Positions 38,279 through 46,938 of a stretch of 64,000 nucleotides of DNA are shown here, one piece after another; the first letter of the stretch is position 1, and each line of letters starts with the position of its first letter. The position numbers and the translations under genes are program-made. Source of the stretch: Candidatus Thalassarchaeum betae (GTDB taxonomy: Archaea > Thermoplasmatota > Poseidoniia > Poseidoniales > Thalassarchaeaceae); contig PSPG01000005.1 of assembly GCA_003193925.1 (NCBI GenBank), forward strand, positions 37,174 through 101,173. Reading direction: 5' to 3'. The notes below the pieces were generated by a model. That model did no database searches. It saw nothing but the letters and a program-made list of their open reading frames with translations, and was not told where the DNA came from.

Positions 38279-40686
38279 GCGCCCTCCATCGTGCGTGCCG
38301 CGAAGTGCAGGGTGATGCCATCCTCGTCGGCGGTCACCCACGCTGCCCACCAAGCGAAAGGCGAGCCGTGTACCGAGGCGTTGGCGGTAACCGAAGCCAT
38401 CGCATCCACTTCAGATGGCGCCCACGCCTCCCAATTGTCCCAAGCGACTGCGTCTCCCGTCCAATCGAGGGCGATGGGCATCGAGGCGTTCTCCCGGTTC
38501 ACGATGCTGAACTCCCCGTTCGGCATCCTCGACGCGAGGGTGCCGGGATCAACCATGACATCCGGCCCCTCGGCCACCCTGAAGGAAGCGAGCATGGCGG
38601 TGCCATCGCAGAGCGCCAGCCAGCCCGACTCGTCGAATCTGAGGTTCCCGTTGCCGGTCTCGCCTGCTGGCATGAGTATCGCGGAGCGGTCTGCGAGGTC
38701 CCTGTTCCAGTCGCCGCTGGCGTTGACCTCGGCAATCACATCAGTGGACGGGCAGAAGGCCGAGCCGGACTCACCACGGGCTATCACGTACTCGGAGTCC
38801 GACTCGAACCACTCGGGAATCCGCCACTCACCATCGGAGACCTGTAGCCTCGGCTGGGTCCCCTCGACGGCCATGAACAGGATGTCGTTGGACATGTTGG
38901 CGCGTGAGAGCGTGATCGTCGGACCTATCCTGCGGAACTGGTCATCCTGCATAGAGAGGGACTGAATGGCCCCCTGGTGGCCTCGCATGCATAGATCATG
39001 CACCCCGGGGCCCAGAGAGGTCTCGTTCTCGAAGGACCAGAACGGATTGTAGTTGCTCAGGTTGACGTAATCACCCTCGACGACCAGAAGCTCGACGCAG
39101 ATCCTCGGAGTATCGGTGTCCTCGACCATCACCCATAGCGGATCGATCGATGTGGTCCTCCCGAGTGGCTGTAGCACGATTCCGTGCTCGGTGACGTGGT
39201 TCGCGATATCGATCAGGATGACCAGTCTGAACGCTTGCAAGGTGCCGTCCTGGTTTCTTGCCAGATTGATGGTGACACTGCCTGGAGAGGCCTGAGTGAC
39301 CTCGTCGAACCTGCACACGCCCCTGTCGTCCAAGCACTCGGAATCAATCTGCCAGCCCCCCGTGGGGGGGCCCTCGATGCGCATCTGCAACCAGCCGGAG
39401 ACCGGCATGATTCCGGCTGGCTCGAGCGCCAGCTCGATCTCGGCCTGTCCGTCTTCGAAATCCATGAACGCTGGCCACGTATCCGTGGACAGGCCCTCGT
39501 CCCAGTCCTCCATCTCGTAGCTGGGCTCGAGGCCTGGGAAACCGAACACCAGTATGACCAGCAGAAGCGAGCCGATCTGCCTCATCGAGATATCGTCGAG
39601 TCCGGCGTACTCGTCGACGACGAAAGGGGACGGCATCTGCTCAGGGCTGAACCTGCGCCAAGCGGCTATGGCGGCCAATAGGAGCCATGGCCAGTACTCG
39701 GTGCTGAGGAAGATCAGGAGAGTGAAAGCGAGGGTGGAGATGAACAGTGAGGTCTGGTTGCTCTCGTGAGTCATGTTTTCCGGGCCGATGAGAGCGTGCA
39801 GTATCCTGTCCCCTGGGAATCCCGGTATAGGCAGCAGCAGGCCCCAACCGACTATGGACAGCCCGATGCCGGCGAGGCCAGTCGGGTGGATCCACTGCAG
39901 TTTCAGAGCCAGGTCGGGCTCGAGCCAGGCTGTGCTGAGGATCTCGATGAGGAAGTTCGTGCCCAGGGCTATCGGAGCTGCTTCGTAGGCCGGCGGCTGA
40001 TTGGCGGTCAGGCTGAGTCCCAACAGAGCCAGTGCGGTGCCACAGACGAACAGGACGGCCGGGACGACAAGTTCGATCAAGCCGAGGGAACGGCGGTCCG
40101 GCACCGGCTGCAGGTCTGGGCGCAACTGGCCGAGCGCGGCTACGAGGGCGAACGGCCAATCGGGGGATAGCAGCGGGAAGGCGAGTGGGATGAGATGCCC
40201 GGAGTCAATCTCGAATCGAGCGGCTAAGAACAGCCGGGCGTAACTCGCAAGCAGCACCGAGCCGATGACGGGCAGCGTGAAGGTGAGCAGGGTCGATTGG
40301 ATGACTGACGAATCCAGCGGGGAGCTGCCCGGTCCCAGATGGGTAGTCCAAAGGGCGCCTACCATGGTCACGAAGCCCGAGACCAGCGCCCAGACCAGCG
40401 CCTGCTGCCATGACGGCAATACCATCGGCAGGATGGGGAGGCGCCCGATGCTCAGCACCGGTGGGTCGCCCTCGTCGAGGACCCCGATCAGGCTCAGTTG
40501 CTTCAGATGGCGGTTCAGCGAGCGCAGGCAGGCGCTCGGCCCTCTGCCGTCCCTGCCGTTGACATGCCACGAGACCTCCAGCAGCCCCTCGTTGCCGAGG
40601 ACGAAGTACCTCGAGCAGATGACCTCGAGCAGTTCTCGCTGGCCCCATGTCTCTTTGTCGAGCAAGTACTCTTCTCCCCCGGACAT
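38275..40686 (-). CDS. Membrane protein resembling an inactive site-2 protease
   Basis: 803 aa. Residues 1-85 resemble the N-terminal domain of EGY1-like site-2 proteases. Residues 90-395 hold about seven membrane helices whose layout follows the S2P/EGY core, including PVPDRRSLGLIELVVPAVLF and IHPTGLAGIGLSIVGWGLLLPIPGFPGDRILHALIG. The zinc motifs are gone. The HExxH position reads ASYARLFLAARF (148-158), and the LDG motif reads GFPGDR (289-294). Residues about 395-803 are a beta-rich soluble domain with scattered cysteines. Probably a pseudoprotease binding membrane clients. The stop overlaps the panE-like start. Confidence 0.55.
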   Translation of the reverse strand: MSGGEEYLLDKETWGQRELLEVICSRYFVLGNEGLLEVSWHVNGRDGRGPSACLRSLNRHLKQLSLIGVLDEGDPPVLSIGRLPILPMVLPSWQQALVWALVSGFVTMVGALWTTHLGPGSSPLDSSVIQSTLLTFTLPVIGSVLLASYARLFLAARFEIDSGHLIPLAFPLLSPDWPFALVAALGQLRPDLQPVPDRRSLGLIELVVPAVLFVCGTALALLGLSLTANQPPAYEAAPIALGTNFLIEILSTAWLEPDLALKLQWIHPTGLAGIGLSIVGWGLLLPIPGFPGDRILHALIGPENMTHESNQTSLFISTLAFTLLIFLSTEYWPWLLLAAIAAWRRFSPEQMPSPFVVDEYAGLDDISMRQIGSLLLVILVFGFPGLEPSYEMEDWDEGLSTDTWPAFMDFEDGQAEIELALEPAGIMPVSGWLQMRIEGPPTGGWQIDSECLDDRGVCRFDEVTQASPGSVTINLARNQDGTLQAFRLVILIDIANHVTEHGIVLQPLGRTTSIDPLWVMVEDTDTPRICVELLVVEGDYVNLSNYNPFWSFENETSLGPGVHDLCMRGHQGAIQSLSMQDDQFRRIGPTITLSRANMSNDILFMAVEGTQPRLQVSDGEWRIPEWFESDSEYVIARGESGSAFCPSTDVIAEVNASGDWNRDLADRSAILMPAGETGNGNLRFDESGWLALCDGTAMLASFRVAEGPDVMVDPGTLASRMPNGEFSIVNRENASMPIALDWTGDAVAWDNWEAWAPSEVDAMASVTANASVHGSPFAWWAAWVTADEDGITLHFAARTMEGA

Positions 40687-40764
40687 CGTCGCACCGTGGT
40701 ATGCGGCCGGGGGAGGTCCGATTTGACCTCTCGCACGGGCGTGCGGCGAACTGCGTTCGCCGAA

Positions 40765-41382
40765 TCACTTGTTCTTGAAGCGCTTCAGACGGAAGGTCTC
40801 CTCGCGCTCCATCTCCTCGAGACGGAGCTGGATGAAGTTGCGAGCCTCCTCCATCTGGGGGATGACCACGTACTCGAGGGCGTTGACCCTGCGCTTGGTC
40901 GCCTCGATCTCGACGAGCAACCGCTTGAGGGTCGCCTCCATCTCCGCGGCCTTGACTATCTTCTCGACCAGGGTGGAATACGCGTCCGAGGCCTCGTCGA
41001 TGTACGCCGAGCCGCCAATCAGGACGGTTTCGCGCTCCTCGATGGTCGTAGTCAGATTGGTCCCAACTACGCTCGGCACGACGACGCCCATGATGTTGCG
41101 GCGGGTAACCGTGACCTCGGGGTGGCGCGAGATGGCGATGGCAGCGCTCTTGACGGCGAGGCCGCCCTCGATGGCGCTGGCAAGGCCGATCGACTGGACT
41201 GCGTCCCGGTAGGTCCCGACGAGTTGCTCCCTGGCTGCGATCATCTCGGATAGCAGGGTCCTGAACTCGTGGAACAGTCCGTCGCGCTTCATCTTCAGCA
41301 GGTTGTACCCGTTCTCGGTCTGCTTGATGCGCCGCTTGAGGTTGATCAGTTCGCTGCGGGTCGGCTTGATGTCGAGTGCCAT
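40765..41382 (-). CDS. atpD: A-type ATP synthase subunit D
   Basis: 205 aa. Central-stalk coiled-coil subunit of the A1 motor. Starts MALDIKPTRSELINLKRRI, typical of subunit D, with the long N- and C-terminal helices and a variable middle. The C-terminal block RRVNALEYVVIPQMEEARNFIQLRLEEMERE is standard. Last gene of the atp operon, 32 nt after atpB. Its rotation couples membrane ion flow to ATP synthesis in the A3B3 head. Confidence 0.95.
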   Translation of the reverse strand: MALDIKPTRSELINLKRRIKQTENGYNLLKMKRDGLFHEFRTLLSEMIAAREQLVGTYRDAVQSIGLASAIEGGLAVKSAAIAISRHPEVTVTRRNIMGVVVPSVVGTNLTTTIEERETVLIGGSAYIDEASDAYSTLVEKIVKAAEMEATLKRLLVEIEATKRRVNALEYVVIPQMEEARNFIQLRLEEMEREETFRLKRFKNK

Positions 41383-41414
41383 CTTGTCACCTCATCAGCG
41401 AAAACGCGTTATCC

Positions 41415-42797
41415 TCAGGACTTCTTCTCGGTCGGGTGGTACTTGTCGATCCACTTCTGGTCGAGGCGAACTAGGAACCGGGTGTCGATCTCCTGCAGTA
41501 ATTCCCAGCACATGTCCAGAGTCTCGGATATGGTGCGGTCCTCATCGCGGCCCTGGCGGAGGAACTCGTTCTCGAAGACGTCAGCGAACTTCAGCATCTG
41601 CAGGTCACGCTCGTTGAGCGCGTCCTCACCGACGATAGCGACGAGTCCCCTCAGCTCACGTCCCTGCGCATAGGCCGCGTACATCTGGTCGGAGACCGAC
41701 TTGTGATCCTCCCGGGTGTGCCCTTCCCCGATGCCAGCGTTCATCAGACGGGAGAGTGAGGGGAGCACGTTGATCGGAGGGTAGATTCCCTTCTGGTGCA
41801 ACTCGCGCGAGATGACGATCTGCCCCTCCGTGATGTAGCCTGACAAGTCGGGAATCGGGTGAGTGATGTCGTCACCCGGCATCGTCAGAATTGGGAACTG
41901 CGTGATGCTGCCGCTCCTGCCCTTCACTAGACCGGCCCGCTCGTAGAGCATGGCGAGATCGGTGTACATGTAGCCGGGGTAGCCACGCCGACCAGGCACC
42001 TCTTCGCGTGCGGCTCCGACTTGGCGCAGAGCTTCACAGTAGTTCGTCATGTCCGTGTAGATGACGAGCACGTGGTAGTCGTGCTCGAAAGCCAGATACT
42101 CCGCGGCGGTCAGTGCTAGTCTGGGCGTGATCAGCCGCTCGACTGCCGGGTCATCTGCTAGATTGACGAAGAGGACCGCCTTATCGAGCGCGCCCGTGCG
42201 TTCGAGGTCGGAAACGAAGAAGTTGTACTCCTCGGCGGTGATACCCATAGCGCAGAAGACGACGACGAACTCCTCCTCGGAGCCGAGGATGCGTGCCTGG
42301 CGGGCGATCTGCAGCGCGATGTCGTTGTGCGGAAGGCCAGAGGCCGAGAAGATGGGCAGTTTCTGTCCGCGCACCAGTGTGGTGCAGCAGTCGATGGCGC
42401 TGATGCCGGTCTGAATGAACTCAGCGGGACTGCGTCTACTGTACGGGTTGATGGCCGCACCTACGATGTCAGCATATCTCTCCGGCACGATGTCGGGGCC
42501 TCCGTCGCGCGGCTTGCCGTTGCCGGCGAGAATCCGCCCGATGAGGTCCTTGCTCACCGGCAGGCGGAACACGTCGCCGAGGAATCGCACCCCAGTCTGG
42601 CGATCGATGCCGCTCGTGCCCTCGAACACCTGCACGACGACCACGTCATCGCTGGTGTCGAGCACCTGGCCGTTCTTGGTGCTGCCATCGGTCAGCCTCA
42701 GGCTGACGATCTCCCCGAATGCCACGGGCTCGGTCTTGTTGAGGAAGACCAGTGGTCCCTTCACGTCCGTAATAGTCCTGTACTCCTTGTCCGCCAT
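41415..42797 (-). CDS. atpB: A-type ATP synthase subunit B
   Basis: 460 aa. Non-catalytic regulatory subunit of the A3B3 hexamer. Seen: [33 protein letters not shown]-like block [43 protein letters not shown] (lacking a real P-loop, as expected), and [45 protein letters not shown]. Length is standard. It lies 12 nt after atpA. Confidence 0.97.
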   Translation of the reverse strand: MADKEYRTITDVKGPLVFLNKTEPVAFGEIVSLRLTDGSTKNGQVLDTSDDVVVVQVFEGTSGIDRQTGVRFLGDVFRLPVSKDLIGRILAGNGKPRDGGPDIVPERYADIVGAAINPYSRRSPAEFIQTGISAIDCCTTLVRGQKLPIFSASGLPHNDIALQIARQARILGSEEEFVVVFCAMGITAEEYNFFVSDLERTGALDKAVLFVNLADDPAVERLITPRLALTAAEYLAFEHDYHVLVIYTDMTNYCEALRQVGAAREEVPGRRGYPGYMYTDLAMLYERAGLVKGRSGSITQFPILTMPGDDITHPIPDLSGYITEGQIVISRELHQKGIYPPINVLPSLSRLMNAGIGEGHTREDHKSVSDQMYAAYAQGRELRGLVAIVGEDALNERDLQMLKFADVFENEFLRQGRDEDRTISETLDMCWELLQEIDTRFLVRLDQKWIDKYHPTEKKS

Positions 42798-42809
42798 TCA
42801 TCATCCCCC

Positions 42810-44555
42810 CTATTCCGCGGCCTCCGCGGTGGCTGTAATCTCTGTAACCATGTCATTCACCAGTTTCTCGATGCGTTCCTCGAAGCCCTCTTCGAACCGC
42901 GAGCGCATCAGCAGGCTTCTCGACTCGACATTGACCACGTCCTCGAGTGTGGCGCCAGCGGCCATGGCCTTCTTGGCTGCCTCCTCGAAGGAGAGGATGG
43001 CTCTGATCATCGCATACTGCAGCGGCAGCGCAGTGTATGTGTCGACCGGGTGGAATGCGTTCTGCTGGAGGAAGAACTCGCGAATCATGCGAGCGACCTC
43101 AAGTGTGAGCTGCTGGTCCATCGGCAGCGCGTCCGAGCCGACCAGCTGCACGATCTCCTGCAACTCCGCCTCGACCTGCAGCAGCGTCGATATCTTAGTG
43201 CGCACGTCGGGGAAATCCGAGGCGACGTTGTCTCGGTACCACGGGTCGAGGGCCCGAGGGTAGAGGCTGTACGAAGTCAGCCAGTTTATCGCGGGGAAAT
43301 GGCGCTGCCATGCGAGTTGGGCGTCGAGGCTCCAGAACACCTTCACGATGCGAAGCGTTCCCTGGCTGACGGGCTCCGAGATGTCACCGCCGGGTGGTGA
43401 GACCGCCCCAATGACTGAGATGGAGCCGTCATCGCCTCCCAGCGTCTGGACGCGCCCTGCACGCTCGTAGAACTCGGCGAGCCGGCTCGACAGATAGGCA
43501 GGGTAGCCCTCCTCGCCCGGCATCTCCTCGAGGCGGCTGGAGATCTCTCTCATCGCCTCGGCCCAGCGACTCGTGGAATCAGCCATCAGAGCCACGTCGT
43601 AGCCCATGTCGCGGAAGTACTCGGCAATCGTGATGCCGGTGTACACCGAGGCCTCGCGTGCGGCCACCGGCATGTTCGACGTGTTGGCTATCATCGAAGT
43701 CCGATTCATCAGTGGTTGTCCCGTGTTGGGGTCGATGAGGTGAGGGAACTCGGTCAGAACCTCGGTCATCTCGTTGCCACGCTCGCCGCAACCGATGTAC
43801 ACGACGACCTGTGCGTCAGCCCACTTCGCCAACGCCTGCTGGATCACCGTCTTGCCGCTACCGAAGGGGCCGGGGATACCGGCGGTGCCCCCCTTTGCCA
43901 CGGGGAACAGGAAGTCGAGGATGCGCGTGCCCGTCACGAGCGGGATGTCGGGGGCATACTTCTGCGTGAAGGGACGTGGGAGGCGCACTGGCCAGTTCTG
44001 CATCATCTGCAACTCCGTGCCGTCCTCGAGCGTGCACACGGTCTCGGTGACCGTGAATTCCCCGCCCTTGATCGACTTCACGACACCCCCCCTGCCAGGC
44101 GGGACCATCACGCGATGCTCGATGGTCTCGTTCTCCTGCACGGTGCCGATCGTCTGACCTTCGGAGACCTCGTCCGACATCTCGACCGTTGGGACGAACT
44201 CCCATTTCTTCTTCAGGTCCAACCCATCTGCGTCTACACCACGTGAGATGAAGACCCCCATCCTCTCCTCAAGGATTTTCAGAGGGCGCTGGATGCCGTC
44301 ATATATCTGAGTCAGGAGTCCCGGTCCCAGTTGCACGGAGAGTGATTGGCCGGTTCTCACAACTGGCTCACCGGGCCGTATGCCGCTGGTGTCCTCATAC
44401 ACCTGAATGACCGACTGATCCCCGTGCAATTCGATTACTTCTCCCATTAGTCCCTCGTCTCCGATTCGTACCACTTCGTACATTCTCGGGTTGATACCCA
44501 CTGCGGTAACAACTGGTCCGGAGATTCTGTAAATCGCGCCACTTTCTTCACTCAT
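42810..44555 (-). CDS. atpA: A-type ATP synthase catalytic subunit A
   Basis: 581 aa. Catalytic subunit with P-loop [12 protein letters not shown] at 229-240, the archaeal A-type form, and [31 protein letters not shown]. The insert region typical of subunit A (about 110-200) is present. No intein. Start ATG at 44555 gives [20 protein letters not shown], as in relatives. Preceded by atpF with a 29-nt gap. Confidence 0.98.
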   Translation of the reverse strand: MSEESGAIYRISGPVVTAVGINPRMYEVVRIGDEGLMGEVIELHGDQSVIQVYEDTSGIRPGEPVVRTGQSLSVQLGPGLLTQIYDGIQRPLKILEERMGVFISRGVDADGLDLKKKWEFVPTVEMSDEVSEGQTIGTVQENETIEHRVMVPPGRGGVVKSIKGGEFTVTETVCTLEDGTELQMMQNWPVRLPRPFTQKYAPDIPLVTGTRILDFLFPVAKGGTAGIPGPFGSGKTVIQQALAKWADAQVVVYIGCGERGNEMTEVLTEFPHLIDPNTGQPLMNRTSMIANTSNMPVAAREASVYTGITIAEYFRDMGYDVALMADSTSRWAEAMREISSRLEEMPGEEGYPAYLSSRLAEFYERAGRVQTLGGDDGSISVIGAVSPPGGDISEPVSQGTLRIVKVFWSLDAQLAWQRHFPAINWLTSYSLYPRALDPWYRDNVASDFPDVRTKISTLLQVEAELQEIVQLVGSDALPMDQQLTLEVARMIREFFLQQNAFHPVDTYTALPLQYAMIRAILSFEEAAKKAMAAGATLEDVVNVESRSLLMRSRFEEGFEERIEKLVNDMVTEITATAEAAE

Positions 44556-44584
44556 TTCTTCACTTCCTCTCCTCTATTGATGAA

Positions 44585-44884
44585 TCACTTCCAAAGGTCG
44601 ACGCCGATCGCCGACTTTATGGACTCTCGGAGGGTGTTGTCCTCCTCGGTCCCGATGCCCAGAACTGTGGGCGAAATGCTGTCGGACAGCCGCTGACGCA
44701 GTCTCTCCGACAGACGGCTGAGATCGGCGGCGTCGATGACGATGATGCCGACCTCGTTCTCCTCGAGCATCGAGCGTAGGATCGTGCCTGTCTCCTCGTC
44801 GCTCTCAGGGTTGTGCAGGCGTGTGATGCCCGCGAGTTCGAAACCGAGGGTGAACTCGGGAGTGCCTACTATTGCAATCTCCAT
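44585..44884 (-). CDS. atpF: A-type ATP synthase subunit F
   Basis: 99 aa. Small central-stalk subunit with a CheY-like fold: MEIAIVGTPEFTLGFELAGI at the start and GIIVIDAADLSRLSERLRQRLSDSISPTVLGIG in the middle are diagnostic. Lies between atpC and atpA, as in other archaeal operons. Confidence 0.94.
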   Translation of the reverse strand: MEIAIVGTPEFTLGFELAGITRLHNPESDEETGTILRSMLEENEVGIIVIDAADLSRLSERLRQRLSDSISPTVLGIGTEEDNTLRESIKSAIGVDLWK

Positions 44885-44897
44885 TCCTGATTCCTCC

Positions 44898-45956
44898 TCA
44901 TAGTCCCAAATGCGCCTCGATGACGTCGTCGGGAAGGCCCACCGCCTTCCCCCGCACGAGCAAGCGCAGATTCTGCACCTCGAGCACTTTGCTCTCGATG
45001 TAGTAGATTAGGGGGAACGCCGACAGCGGGTTGAGCATATTCATCCGATTCAGCAGATTCAGTCTCTGACTGGTTAGGAGATTCACTATCGGGTCGAGAG
45101 TCCCTCTCTCCCTAGACTCAATCAGCGCCTCGTCGAAGCCGCTGTCATCGAATCCAGGGGCCCGTCTGAGTATTTCGAGCAGCGCCTCTTCATTCTCAGC
45201 CTCCGCCGCTTGGCGCAGGAACGTCGATGTGATCGCCTTGCCGCCCGGGATCATCAACTCGCTGCGCTTCTCGGCTGGCATTTTCTGCCTGAGAGCGCGA
45301 AACAGGTTGATTACGTTCCGATGGTCGATCTCAGTGCGCAGGTAGCGAAGAAGCATCGGGTGGCGAGTCGTGCCTCCACGCAGCTTCTTGATGGCAGATG
45401 AGTAGTAGTGGCGGTCGAGAGCATTCTCGAAAGCCATCAGCTCGTCGTTCCCGTCGAGATTGGCGAGTGCGCGCTCGAACTGCGTTCCATCGAGCGCCGA
45501 AACGGCGTCCTGCAGCGTTTCCGAGCTGTTGACCAGCTCCAGCCACGGCAGGTTCGCCTCGTTCTGCTCAGGCAGGACCTGACTGGCCACGACCTCCAGC
45601 GAAACGCCGCTGTGGATCGCTCTGAGAGCGGTCTTCAACTTCTGATAGGTGAATCTCTCGACATAGATGGATACCAAGCCCTTCAGGTGCCCCTGGCAGA
45701 AACCGAGCACCTGATTCAGGTCTCGGTCCATATTGTGGTTCAATGCGGCCTCGACTAGGTCGACCCCGCTCAACTTGTCGGCATACTCGTCGAGTTCGTC
45801 CCTGTAGCCGAACTCGGCGATGCTGGCAGCGATCGAGTCCGGGGACTGTTGCAGCAACTGGCGCATGCGGGTGGCATCGATGAGCCCGGCCTTTCGGGCC
45901 TTGCCACGCGCTGATGCGTTGGCCCAATTGGACTGTCCCGTCGCTACTGTCGCCAT
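44898..45956 (-). CDS. atpC: A-type ATP synthase subunit C
   Basis: 352 aa from the ATG at 45956, chosen because GGTGAGG precedes it with good spacing; the ATG at 45965 is the other option. Helical V-type subunit C/d family protein linking the central stalk to the membrane ring. Seen: LNHNMDRDLNQVLGFCQGHLKGLVSIYVERFTYQKLKTALRAI and the C-terminal block SAFPLIYYIESKVLEVQNLRLLVRGKAVGLPDDVIEAHLGL. Length is typical. Confidence 0.95.
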   Translation of the reverse strand: MATVATGQSNWANASARGKARKAGLIDATRMRQLLQQSPDSIAASIAEFGYRDELDEYADKLSGVDLVEAALNHNMDRDLNQVLGFCQGHLKGLVSIYVERFTYQKLKTALRAIHSGVSLEVVASQVLPEQNEANLPWLELVNSSETLQDAVSALDGTQFERALANLDGNDELMAFENALDRHYYSSAIKKLRGGTTRHPMLLRYLRTEIDHRNVINLFRALRQKMPAEKRSELMIPGGKAITSTFLRQAAEAENEEALLEILRRAPGFDDSGFDEALIESRERGTLDPIVNLLTSQRLNLLNRMNMLNPLSAFPLIYYIESKVLEVQNLRLLVRGKAVGLPDDVIEAHLGL

Positions 45957-45972
45957 GTTCCTCACCCCTTGC

Positions 45973-46542
45973 TTACTTCTCTCCGAACAGTACCGATGTC
46001 ACTCTGGGGAGAGCCGTGATCCACGACTTCTCCAATCGGCCGTCGAAGCGGTAGTCGAGGAGGACCGAACCATCCGGTGCCTCCAGAACGAAGCCGCCCA
46101 GGCCATCGATGTCGTCACCGAATTCAAAGTCGCTTCCAGCGCTCTCCAGTGCTGGACGATCGATGCCGACAGGCCTCAGGATCATCCCCGCTTCCGCATC
46201 TCTCATTGCTTCACCGATGAGCGACTGAAGCAGGCCGGAACGACCCTTCAGGTTGGTCGATCCGATCATCTCCCTCACTGACTCCCTGGTCGCATCGAGT
46301 TCCTCTCTGCGCGCGATGAGCATCGACTTCTGATTGGCCTGTCTGGCCGAAGCGACAGTCTCGGTCATGATCTGAGAGCACTCTCTCATGGCCCTGGAGG
46401 ATATCTCGCTGCGTAACGATTTGAGCTCCTTCCTGGCTTCGGCGATGGTTGCCTTGGCCTTCGCCTTGGCAGCGTCGGTGATGGCTTTCGCCTCTTCCTC
46501 AGCCGCAGCGTCAATATCACTGGCCAGTGCATCCAACGTCAT
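45973..46542 (-). CDS. atpE: A-type ATP synthase subunit E
   Basis: 189 aa from the ATG at 46542, preceded by AGGAGGAG; the longer frame to 46578 would run into atpK. Peripheral-stalk subunit: long Ala/Lys/Glu-rich N-terminal helix (ASDIDAAAEEEAKAITDAAKAKAKATIAEARKE) followed by a compact C-terminal domain ending GGFVLEAPDGSVLLDYRFDGRLEKSWITALPRVTSVLFGEK, matching subunit E. Pairs with subunit H. Confidence 0.93.
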   Translation of the reverse strand: MTLDALASDIDAAAEEEAKAITDAAKAKAKATIAEARKELKSLRSEISSRAMRECSQIMTETVASARQANQKSMLIARREELDATRESVREMIGSTNLKGRSGLLQSLIGEAMRDAEAGMILRPVGIDRPALESAGSDFEFGDDIDGLGGFVLEAPDGSVLLDYRFDGRLEKSWITALPRVTSVLFGEK

Positions 46543-46574
46543 GTGTGTCTCCTCCTGTTCTTCATCCCGAACGT

Positions 46575-46889
46575 TCACAGCAGGAACATCGCGATGAATC
46601 CGAACATCAGGATGGTCTCAGGCAGCACGGTGAACATCAGGGCAAGCCCCAACTTCGAGCCGTCTTCAGCTACCCAACCGACAGCTGCTGCACCGATCTG
46701 TCCCTGTCCAAGGCCAGTTCCGATGCCGCAGCCAGCGAGGGCAATGCCCGCGCCAAGCTTGGCCATGGTGTCCTTCTCAGCCAGTTCTTCCGCGCTCAAC
46801 TGCGCGCTTACCACACCGGCTATCAGAGTCAGTCCCCACAGTACCAGCAACAGCCGCAAACTCAATCTCGTCAACTTTATTTTCTTCAT
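46575..46889 (-). CDS. atpK: A-type ATP synthase rotor subunit K (proteolipid)
   Basis: 104 aa from the ATG at 46889 behind an AGGAG-like site. A signal-peptide-like N-terminus (1-29, ending VVSA) is followed by a single two-helix hairpin. Helix 1 contains GAGIALAG...GTGLGQGQIGAA with Q62 and Q64; helix 2 contains LPETILMFG with the ion-binding E91 next to T92. The Gln plus Glu-Thr pairing resembles sodium-binding rings (see findings). One hairpin per gene gives a ring with one carboxylate per subunit. Confidence 0.93.
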   Translation of the reverse strand: MKKIKLTRLSLRLLLVLWGLTLIAGVVSAQLSAEELAEKDTMAKLGAGIALAGCGIGTGLGQGQIGAAAVGWVAEDGSKLGLALMFTVLPETILMFGFIAMFLL

Positions 46890-46938
46890 TTTCTCATTCT
46901 CCTTTTCTCCATGCATAGCATTGGAATCTGATGTGTGA

